Positions 44,605 to 51,091 of a DNA stretch of 51,091 nt are shown here, one piece after another. Positions within the stretch are counted from its first letter, which is position 1, and every line of letters starts with the position of its first letter. The notes beneath the pieces were generated by a model. It worked only from the letters and a program-made list of their open reading frames with translations, searched no databases and had not been told where the DNA came from. The translations under genes and the position numbers were made by a program. The DNA comes from Porticoccaceae bacterium (GTDB taxonomy: Bacteria > Pseudomonadota > Gammaproteobacteria > Pseudomonadales > Porticoccaceae), in the NCBI GenBank assembly GCA_019090225.1, contig JAHRWI010000007.1:1-51091 (forward strand), written 5' to 3'.

Positions 44605-44815
44605 GAAGGGTCAAGTGGCTGACAAATTGATCTACCCATGGTAAATTCTCGCGGCGCAAATCTTCGTACTAACTGACTTCACCTGCCGACACAGCCAGCC
44701 AGTTAATATCAGAGGCGTAACGCTATTCACCAGGGCTTATCCACTGGCTTGAGCATACTGGCTTAAGCATTAGTATCCACTAGGTCCTGAACTACAAACT
44801 ATCAAGAGGTTCGGT

Positions 44816-45907
44816 ATGAAAGCTAAAGCTGTTGTCTTAACAGGACTAAACGAATATTCAGTAAAAGAAATCGAGCTCGACGCCCCCAAAGCGGATGAAG
44901 TTCGAATTCGCATGGCCGCCACCGGCCTGTGTCAGTCGGATATGTCTGTCATTAATGCCAAGCTACCCATGCCCACGCCGATTGTCCTGGGCCATGAGGG
45001 CGCGGGTGTCGTTGAAGAAATTGGCGCTAATGTCACCAACGTCAAAGTCGGTGATCATGTCATCACCTCGTTTATTCCCATGTGTGGCGATTGTTATTTC
45101 TGCCTCCACCAGGAGCCATGGTTATGTACCGCAACTGATCTTTTTAGCGGCATGCAGCCCGATGGCACCAGCCGGGTAAAACTCGATGGTGAATATATCG
45201 GTGCCTTTGCAGCGCTGGGCAACATGGCTGAGCAGGTCGTCTGCCCGTCTATGTGTGTTGTTGCCATCGACAAAAAATATGATCTTAAAGCAGCCGCTCT
45301 GGTCGGCTGTGGTGTTATGACCGGTGCTGGTGCAGCGTTGAATACCGCCAAGGTTAAACCAGGCAGCAGCGTTGCTGTGTTCGGTTGTGGTGGTGTTGGC
45401 CTATCAGCCCTTCAGGGTGCAAAAATTGCTGGCGCAAATCCTTTAATCGCCGTTGATTTGAACGATGCAAAACTCGAAGCCGCCCGCGACTTTGGCGCTA
45501 CCCATACGGTTAACGCCAGCGAAGATCCGGTCGCACAAATCATGGACATTACCGGTGGTATCGGCGTTGACTATGCTTTTGAAGTCATTGGTTTCCCCGC
45601 TGTTGCAGCGCAGGCTTATGCATCTACCCGTCGCGGCGGCACCACTTGCATGGTCGGTGCGGGTAGCCCCCAGGACGAGTACAAATTTAGCGCCCTGGAA
45701 ATGCCACTATCTTCCAAAAAAGTTTGTGGTTGCATCTACGGCAGCACCAACGCCAAGGTCGATTTCGCTAAATTGCTTGGCTTTTATGAAACCGGACAAC
45801 TGGATCTGGATCGCATGTGCTCACGCACCTACACCATCGATGAAGTTCATCAGGGCTTTGACGACCTGGTTGAAGGCCGCAATATCCGAGGCATTATTGT
45901 CTATTAA
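44816..45907 (+). CDS. Zinc-dependent alcohol dehydrogenase (class III/AdhC-like)
   Basis: 363 residues of the medium-chain family. The catalytic zinc site is GLCQSD (Cys) with LGHEGAGVVEEIG (His-Glu), and a third ligand Cys lies in LVGCGVMTGAGAALNTA. The structural zinc site is CGDCYFCLHQEPWLC. The cofactor loop is VFGCGGVGLSALQGAKIAGA with an Asp (AVDL) at the end of strand 2, so NAD(H) is favoured. The residues resemble class III/S-hydroxymethyl dehydrogenases and NDMA-type alcohol dehydrogenases; the substrate is not fixed. GAGG precedes the ATG. It is convergent with gor across a bidirectional terminator. Confidence 0.9.
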   Translation: MKAKAVVLTGLNEYSVKEIELDAPKADEVRIRMAATGLCQSDMSVINAKLPMPTPIVLGHEGAGVVEEIGANVTNVKVGDHVITSFIPMCGDCYFCLHQEPWLCTATDLFSGMQPDGTSRVKLDGEYIGAFAALGNMAEQVVCPSMCVVAIDKKYDLKAAALVGCGVMTGAGAALNTAKVKPGSSVAVFGCGGVGLSALQGAKIAGANPLIAVDLNDAKLEAARDFGATHTVNASEDPVAQIMDITGGIGVDYAFEVIGFPAVAAQAYASTRRGGTTCMVGAGSPQDEYKFSALEMPLSSKKVCGCIYGSTNAKVDFAKLLGFYETGQLDLDRMCSRTYTIDEVHQGFDDLVEGRNIRGIIVY

Positions 45908-45974
45908 GAGCTGTTTATTAATAGCGGTGTATTAAGACAGGTATATTAGGGCGATACTCCCAGATATAAGCAAT

Positions 45975-46006
45975 AAAAAAGGACTACTTTTTAGTAGTCC
46001 TTTTTT
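45975..46006. terminator. Bidirectional intrinsic terminator
   Basis: A 14-base perfect inverted repeat (arms AAAAAAGGACTACT and AGTAGTCCTTTTTT) around TTTT. A GC-containing stem flanked by A and T runs works on both strands and serves the convergent alcohol dehydrogenase and gor genes. Confidence 0.92.
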
Positions 46007-46075
46007 ATTGAACTTGGTTTTCTAGGCCTATTTTTTTAGGCTCGGGAATTTTAGTGACATTAGAAAATATAGGGT

Positions 46076-47461
46076 TTAAACCGGCGCTCGCATGGTCACA
46101 AACTCTTCCGCCGCAGAGGGATGAATGCCCACCGTGGCATCAAAATCAGCCTTGGTGGCACCGGCTTTAATAGCGACGGCTAAACCCTGAATAATTTCCC
46201 CGGCACCCTCGCCTAACATATGACAGCCGACCACTCGGTCAGACTCGGCATCGACAATCAGCTTCATTAGAATCTTATCCGCACCACCGCCCAGGGTTTG
46301 TTTCATGGGCGTAAATTTGGATCGATAAATATCGACTTTTTTATAAAGCTGTCTCGCCTGCGCTTCGGTATGCCCCACGGTGCCTAAGTTAGGCTGACTG
46401 AAAACCGCAGTCGGAATAAAGTCATAATTCATGATGGCATGACCACCGTTGAATAAATTATCCGCCAGAATCATACCCTCGTTGATAGCAACCGGGGTTA
46501 ACTCAACACGGCCAATAACATCACCAATGGCATAGATTGAGGGCTCCTTAGTCTGAAAGTAATCATCGACAACCACCGTAGCTCTTTTATCGATAACAAC
46601 GGCGGTCTTTTCTAAGCCAAGATTCTGAATATTGGCTGTTCTTCCGGTGGCGTACATTACCAGGCCGCTGGTCAGCATCTCGCCGGTGGACAGGTTGGAG
46701 ACCAGAGATTCACCGTCTTTGGTGATGCTGTTAATTTCGGTATTAAAGTGCAGGTGGATGCCTTTTTCAGCCATCTGTTCGGCCAGGGTCTCACGGAGAT
46801 CCTGATCGAACTCTTTGAGAAATAACGGACCGCGATAAACCAGGTGAGTCTCGACACCCAGGCCAGCAAATATACCCGCAAATTCAACACTTATATAACC
46901 CCCGCCCACGACGGTTATCACTTTGGGAAGTTTGTCGAGAAAGAAAGCCTGGTCCGAGCTGATAACGTGTTCCGAGCCAGGGAAATCTGGCACAAAAGGC
47001 TGGCCGCCGGTACACACTAGAATATAGCGGGCGCTTATTTTTTGGCCGTCTACCAATACTTCATGAGGACTTTCTATGACCGCTCTAGCACTGAACAAGG
47101 TCACACCGGCATCGTTTAACAATCGGCCGTAAATACCATTTAAGCGTTCTATTTCAGCATTTTTGTTATCTCGCAATGCTGACCAGTCGAAACTTGCCGG
47201 AGGCAGCGTCCAGCCGAATCCAGCGGCAGAAGCGAATTCTTCGTGGAATGAGGCAGCGTAAACAAAGAGTTTTTTCGGCACACAGCCGACGTTAACACAG
47301 GTACCACCCAAATATTGTTGCTCGGCAATGGCGACCCGCGCACCATGCTGAGCGGACATACGTGCAGCCCGTACGCCGCCTGAGCCAGCGCCTATAACAA
47401 ATAAATCGTAATCGTATTCGCTGTCATTATCATTATCTGAATTACCTGCGTTATCCGCCAC
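46076..47461 (-). CDS. gor: Glutathione-disulfide reductase
   Basis: 461 residues. FAD motif VIGAGSGGVRAARMSAQHG, the redox-active GGTCVNVGCVPKKLF (two Cys), NADPH-binding VVGGGYISVEFAGIFAGLG, SIYAIGDVIGRVELTPVA, and the C-terminal HPSAAEEFVTM with the acid-base His-Glu pair. The N terminus adds an acidic stretch (NSDNDNDSEYDYD) before the first strand. The arginine at the NADPH site cannot be checked firmly, but the family assignment is clear; a related thiol reductase is possible. The start is GTG with AGGAG overlapping the end of cysG, 4 bases from its stop, so it is coupled to cysG. Confidence 0.88.
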   Translation of the reverse strand: MADNAGNSDNDNDSEYDYDLFVIGAGSGGVRAARMSAQHGARVAIAEQQYLGGTCVNVGCVPKKLFVYAASFHEEFASAAGFGWTLPPASFDWSALRDNKNAEIERLNGIYGRLLNDAGVTLFSARAVIESPHEVLVDGQKISARYILVCTGGQPFVPDFPGSEHVISSDQAFFLDKLPKVITVVGGGYISVEFAGIFAGLGVETHLVYRGPLFLKEFDQDLRETLAEQMAEKGIHLHFNTEINSITKDGESLVSNLSTGEMLTSGLVMYATGRTANIQNLGLEKTAVVIDKRATVVVDDYFQTKEPSIYAIGDVIGRVELTPVAINEGMILADNLFNGGHAIMNYDFIPTAVFSQPNLGTVGHTEAQARQLYKKVDIYRSKFTPMKQTLGGGADKILMKLIVDAESDRVVGCHMLGEGAGEIIQGLAVAIKAGATKADFDATVGIHPSAAEEFVTMRAPV

Positions 47462-47465
47462 ACTC

Positions 47466-48884
47466 TTACTCCTCTCTTTGTCGAAACCAGCTTAGCTTGT
47501 TATGCAAGCTGACGACCTGACCAATAATCAGCAGGGTCGGTGCTCTAACCTCACTCTGTCTGACCACTTCAGGTAGCCCCATCAAGTCACTGACTAATAC
47601 TGTTTGTTCTGCGGTGGTGCCTTTGGCCACCAATGCCGCAGGGGTATCCGCGGCCAAACCATGCTTAAGTAAATTGATACAAATATCTTCCAGACCGGTC
47701 AGACTCATATAAAACACAAGAGTTTCCCGCTTATTGACCAGGCCCGGCCAATCCAGATCTAAACGACCATCCTGCTTATGGCCGGCAATAAAACGTACCG
47801 ACTGGGCGTGATCCCGATGGGTTAAGGGTATACCGGCATAACTGGCACAACCAGAGGCCGCCGTAATACCGGGCACGATCTGAAAGCGTATGCTCTGCTC
47901 GGCCAGTTGTTCGATCTCTTCACCACCGCGACCAAAGATAAAAGGATCTCCACCTTTCAGGCGCAAAACCCGTTTACCTTGCTGAGCCAACTCGACCAAC
48001 TTGGCATTGATATTAGCCTGACTCACCGGATGGTCACCGGCCTTCTTACCCACATAAATGCGCTCGGCATCGCGACGTACCATGTCGAGCACCTGCGGAG
48101 AGACCAGTCGATCATAGAGCACCACATCGGCCTGTTGCATTAAGCGCAAAGCGCGGAAGGTCAGCAGGTCGGGATCACCTGGGCCACCGCCAACAAGGTA
48201 TACCTCGCCCCTCGTATTCTCTCCAACACGACCTTCCGTAGCCTTTTCGGCAGCTACTAATCTGCTTTTCAGCAAACGTTCAGCTTCAGCTTTATTGCCG
48301 GTATAAACTCGCTCGGCAATTTCGCCTTCTAAGGCTGACTCCCAAAATTGTCGCCGTGCGTTGGTGGTGCTAAAAATGCTTTTAACCCTGTCCCGATAGT
48401 TATTGGCCAGCTCCGCCAGCTTGCCCAAACCAGCGGGCAGCAAGGCTTCGAATTGCCCCCGCAATAAACGCACCAGCACCGGGCTTGCACCACCGGAACT
48501 GATCGCTACCTGAATGGGCGAACGATCGACAATAGTGGGAAAAATAACCGTACACAGCTCCGGCTGATCGACTACGTTGACATCAATGTTTTGGGCCTGG
48601 GCAAAGGCAGAAATGGTTTTATTCAGCGCTTTATCAGCCGTTGCCACCACCGCTAAAACAACATCGACCAAATCGTCAGCAGCAAATTTTCGCCGATGAA
48701 TAATAAAATCATTGTCGTATTGATTAACTAAGGCTTCGATTGCCGCATCTATTTTTGGTGCCACCAAAGTGATACTGGCACCGGCCTCAAAAAGTATGCG
48801 CAGTTTTCGCAAAGCGACCTGACCGCCGCCGACCACAAGGCAGCGCCTGTTCTTAATATTGTGGAACAGCGGCAGGTAATTCAT
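47466..48884 (-). CDS. cysG: Siroheme synthase CysG (multifunctional)
   Basis: 472 residues. N-terminal part: precorrin-2 dehydrogenase/ferrochelatase (LFHNIKNRRCLVVGGGQVALRK, with the phosphate-free GGGQVA loop, and ISSGGASPVLVRLLRGQFE). C-terminal part: uroporphyrinogen-III C-methyltransferase (VYLVGGGPGDPDLLTFRALRLM, LKGGDPFIFGRGGEEIEQL, PGITAASGCASYAGIPLTHRD). It makes siroheme for sulfite and nitrite reductases. Fits the Pseudomonas-like position after serS. Confidence 0.95.
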   Translation of the reverse strand: MNYLPLFHNIKNRRCLVVGGGQVALRKLRILFEAGASITLVAPKIDAAIEALVNQYDNDFIIHRRKFAADDLVDVVLAVVATADKALNKTISAFAQAQNIDVNVVDQPELCTVIFPTIVDRSPIQVAISSGGASPVLVRLLRGQFEALLPAGLGKLAELANNYRDRVKSIFSTTNARRQFWESALEGEIAERVYTGNKAEAERLLKSRLVAAEKATEGRVGENTRGEVYLVGGGPGDPDLLTFRALRLMQQADVVLYDRLVSPQVLDMVRRDAERIYVGKKAGDHPVSQANINAKLVELAQQGKRVLRLKGGDPFIFGRGGEEIEQLAEQSIRFQIVPGITAASGCASYAGIPLTHRDHAQSVRFIAGHKQDGRLDLDWPGLVNKRETLVFYMSLTGLEDICINLLKHGLAADTPAALVAKGTTAEQTVLVSDLMGLPEVVRQSEVRAPTLLIIGQVVSLHNKLSWFRQREE

Positions 48885-48950
48885 AAACTTTATTTGGTAG
48901 TGCTTATATTGATAAAAAAACCGGCAATAAAAATTTCAAGGTAGATCAAC

Positions 48951-50225
48951 TCAAGCAATCCGCTCAAGCCCCCCCATGAATGGGCGTAAGACTTCAGGCA
49001 CGAGAATAGAACCATCAGCCTGCTGATAATTTTCCACAATGGCAATCAAAGTACGACCCACCGCTAAACCGGAACCATTAACGGTATGCAGCAATTCAGG
49101 TTTATTGGTATCGGGGTTGCGCCAGCGGGCTTTCATACGTCGCGCCTGGAAATCACGAAAGTTACTACAGGAGGATATTTCCCGGTATTTGTTTTGTGAG
49201 GGCAACCACACTTCCATATCGTAGGTGCGCGCTGCGGAAAAGCCCAGATCACCGCCACATAAAATCACTGTGCGATAAGGCAAATTGAGTTTTTGTAAAA
49301 TGGTTTCGGCATCTTGCCGCAGGGCTTCAAGCGCCGCTTCAGAATTTTCCGGGCGTACAAATTGCACCAGCTCGACTTTTTCAAACTGGTGCTGGCGAAT
49401 CATGCCTCGGGTGTCGCGGCCGTAGCTACCCGCTTCGCTTCTAAAACAGGGCGTGTGGCAGACAAACTTTAGCGGCAATTTATCGGCATCAACAATTTCA
49501 TTGCGATAAAGATTGGTGACAGGCACTTCGGCGGTGGGGATTAAATAAAACTCATTGTCGGCGCGCAGCTTAAACAGGTCTTCTTCAAACTTTGGCAATT
49601 GGCCGGTGCCGTAAAGGGATTCACTATTAACGATAAACGGCACATTCACTTCGCTGTAGCCATTGTCGACAGTGTGAGTGTTGAGCATAAATTGAATTAA
49701 AGCCCGGTGCAGTTGCGCCAACTGGCCGTGCATTACCGCAAAGCGCGAACCGGTAATTTTCGCCGCTACGTCAAAATCGAGCAGGCCCAGTTTATCACCC
49801 AGATCAACGTGATCTTGAATGGGGAAATCGAAGCTACGGGCCTCGCCCCAGCGATTAATTTCAACATTATCGTCTTCTGTTTGACCGGCAGGCACTTCGG
49901 CATCGGGAATATTAGGGATGCCACTGAGCAAGGCTTCAAGCTCTAGTTGGACCTGGTGCAGACTTTTTTCTGCCGCCTCGAGATCACTTTTCAGCTGGTC
50001 AACTTCTGCCAGCAGCGGGGCAATATCTTCACCGGCGGCTTTGGCTTTACCGATATTTTTCGAGCGGCTATTACGCTCGGCCTGCAATGACTCGGCATTA
50101 ATTTGTAGCGATTTACGCTGGTTTTCAAGGGCTTCTATAGCCGCGACATCGAGCGTAAAGCCACGGACTTTGAGTTGTTCAGCAACGCGCTCGGGATCAG
50201 AGCGGACGGTTTTCGGGTCGAGCAT
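48951..50225 (-). CDS. serS: Seryl-tRNA synthetase
   Basis: 424 residues, full length. The N-terminal helical arm starts MLDPKTVRSDPERVAEQL and runs as a long coiled coil to about residue 105. Class II core: motif 2 FRSEAGSYGRDTRGMIRQHQF and motif 3 GSGLAVGRTLIAIVENYQ, with EISSCSNFRDFQARRM before it. It charges tRNA-Ser; the tRNA-Ser(GGA) gene lies at 37.4 kb in this window. It lies between crcB and cysG on the same strand. Confidence 0.97.
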   Translation of the reverse strand: MLDPKTVRSDPERVAEQLKVRGFTLDVAAIEALENQRKSLQINAESLQAERNSRSKNIGKAKAAGEDIAPLLAEVDQLKSDLEAAEKSLHQVQLELEALLSGIPNIPDAEVPAGQTEDDNVEINRWGEARSFDFPIQDHVDLGDKLGLLDFDVAAKITGSRFAVMHGQLAQLHRALIQFMLNTHTVDNGYSEVNVPFIVNSESLYGTGQLPKFEEDLFKLRADNEFYLIPTAEVPVTNLYRNEIVDADKLPLKFVCHTPCFRSEAGSYGRDTRGMIRQHQFEKVELVQFVRPENSEAALEALRQDAETILQKLNLPYRTVILCGGDLGFSAARTYDMEVWLPSQNKYREISSCSNFRDFQARRMKARWRNPDTNKPELLHTVNGSGLAVGRTLIAIVENYQQADGSILVPEVLRPFMGGLERIA

Positions 50226-50270
50226 GGTGGGGTTTTCCTGAAGTTAAATCGACAGTTTAAATCGAACAGC

Positions 50271-50642
50271 TTAAATAAGACGTGTTAGCGCAAGCCCGGT
50301 GAGCGTGCCACCGAGGCAGAAAAACAAGGTGATCACGACATAAAACAGCGCCAGCGCAAGGTGGCCATTTTGCCACAAAGCCAGAGCGTCGAGGGAGAAA
50401 GTCGAGTAGGTGGTAAAGGCACCGAGAAAACCGATCATCAAAAGTTCGCGCCACTGCCCGCTAAGTAGGGATTTCTCAACAATGACGACATACGCCACAC
50501 CCATAAGTAGCGAGCCGAGCACATTGACGACCAATGTCGACAGCGGGAAACGGCTACCCTCGACGGGGAACAGTATTGCACCCACGCCATAGCGACCCAT
50601 GGCGCCCAGAGCGCCACCGAGGGCGACGGCTAACCACTGCAT
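50271..50642 (-). CDS. crcB: Fluoride ion channel CrcB/Fluc
   Basis: 123 residues with four membrane helices. MQWLAVALGGALGAMGRYGVG (with the GAxxRY motif), PLSTLVVNVLGSLLMGVAYV (Asn region), and LMIGFLGAFTTYSTFSLDAL (GFxGxxTTFSTFS type) are hallmark motifs. It forms a dual-topology dimer that exports fluoride. The start overlaps the end of rarA by 13 bases. I see no fluoride riboswitch, in line with its place inside the rarA operon. Confidence 0.95.
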   Translation of the reverse strand: MQWLAVALGGALGAMGRYGVGAILFPVEGSRFPLSTLVVNVLGSLLMGVAYVVIVEKSLLSGQWRELLMIGFLGAFTTYSTFSLDALALWQNGHLALALFYVVITLFFCLGGTLTGLALTRLI

Positions 50643-51091
50643 GTTGGCTCATCCTTGTCGGTGTAGCGCTGCATAGCACTCGCCTTATTCAAATCACGTA
50701 AGTGCCGCAGCTTTCCCGCAATCTTTAACTCTAGCCCCCGTTCAACGGGCTGATAATACTGTTTATCTTTTAAGGCTTCGGGGAAATAGTTTTCGCCAGC
50801 GGCAAAGCCTTCCGGCTCATCGTGGGCATAGCGGTATTCGGCCCCGTAATCTTGTTCTTTCATCAGCTTGGTCGGTGCATTGCGTAAATGCAGGGGCACT
50901 TCATGGCTCGGCATGGAGCGCACATCTTTCACCACCGCATTAAAGGCGGTGTACAGGGCATTGCTTTTCGCCGCCGCGGCCATGTAAGCGATGGCCTGAG
51001 CAATAGCGAGTTCACCCTCGGGGCTGCCGAGGCGCTCCTGCACCTCCCAGGCGTCGAGGGCGATGCGCAGGGCGCGGGGGTCGGCATTGCC
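50630..51091 (-). CDS. rarA: Replication-associated recombination protein A, C-terminal part
   Basis: The frame runs off the window at 51091. The visible 153 residues include NADPRALRIALDAW, ERLGSPEGELAIAQAIAYMA, KSNALYTAFNAV, HEVPLHLRNAPTKLM and GYRYAHDEPEGFAAG-like YRYAHDEPEGFAAGENYFPE, all of the RarA/MgsA C-terminal tetramerisation domain. The AAA+ core is outside. RarA acts on stalled replication forks. The gene order rarA-crcB-serS is typical of related Gammaproteobacteria. Confidence 0.93.
   Translation of the reverse strand, partial: GNADPRALRIALDAWEVQERLGSPEGELAIAQAIAYMAAAAKSNALYTAFNAVVKDVRSMPSHEVPLHLRNAPTKLMKEQDYGAEYRYAHDEPEGFAAGENYFPEALKDKQYYQPVERGLELKIAGKLRHLRDLNKASAMQRYTDKDEPTCSG

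Noticed and set aside
44601..44614. Possible FNR-type box GTGAG-AAGG-GTCAA after czcA
   Set aside because: It includes the czcA stop codon, one half is poor, no -10 lies at the right place, and it is 200 bases from the alcohol dehydrogenase start.
1..51091. CRISPR arrays, prophage or intact insertion sequences
   Set aside because: No regularly spaced repeats, no cas, phage structural or transposase genes are visible.

Overview
The window looks like chromosome of a gammaproteobacterium, probably a marine Cellvibrionales or Pseudomonadales relative. The minus-strand order rarA-crcB-serS-cysG at 47.4-51.1 kb is the arrangement known from Pseudomonas-like genomes. The tRNA-Ser(GGA) closely resembles the E. 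coli one, and nearly all proteins are of proteobacterial type. This is inference from gene content; no taxonomic search was run.

Layout. (1) 1-9.0 kb, mixed metabolism: a c-di-GMP phosphodiesterase with a degenerate GGDEF domain, a class III CoA transferase, an SDR reductase, a GDSL lipoprotein esterase with a methyltransferase, a frameshifted FMN-dependent 2-hydroxyacid dehydrogenase, a PHA-granule-type small protein and an MBL-fold hydrolase. (2) 9.2-17.0 kb, a ribose-phosphate and nucleotide block. On the minus strand: an AMP phosphorylase-type enzyme, a PRPP synthetase and a beta-CASP ribonuclease. On the plus strand: a phosphoribosyltransferase, a dienelactone-hydrolase-like protein and a second PRPP synthetase. 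A COG2187-type kinase-like protein follows. (3) 17.3-29.4 kb: a host-attachment-family protein, a pyruvate:flavodoxin oxidoreductase (frameshifted) coupled to a dihydroorotate-dehydrogenase-like protein, and then a tight four-gene operon of N-formylglutamate amidohydrolase-like, DUF1704 (QEGLA, HEXXXH) metallopeptidase-like, glutathione-synthetase-like ATP-grasp and PEP-synthase genes. (4) 29.5-37.9 kb, stress and ion homeostasis: Nudix, a glycine-rich membrane protein, a ferritin-like protein, a ZIP transporter, a DUF211/VIT/P-type ATPase operon, Hsp20, tRNA-Ser and a small conserved-looking protein. (5) 38.3-44.6 kb: a czcICBA heavy-metal efflux operon. (6) 44.8-51.1 kb: a zinc alcohol dehydrogenase, a bidirectional terminator and the housekeeping run gor, cysG, serS, crcB, rarA (cut by the window end).

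How it may work together. Four intergenic FNR/ANR-type palindromes (TTGAT-N4-ATCAA family) lie upstream of the phosphoribosyltransferase operon, the glycine-rich protein, hsp20 and the small ORF at 37.6 kb. In two cases a -10 element sits exactly where a class II FNR promoter needs it. With the anaerobic-type NifJ, PEP synthase, nucleotide-salvage enzymes, Hsp20 and ion pumps, I infer that 9-38 kb is a low-oxygen or energy-starvation survival region. The least explained unit is the four-gene operon at 23.1-29.4 kb.

Three reading-frame problems (2-hydroxyacid dehydrogenase, nifJ, and the N terminus of the first PRPP synthetase) can each be repaired by adding one base to a homopolymer. Sequencing undercalls are therefore at least as likely as true gene decay.
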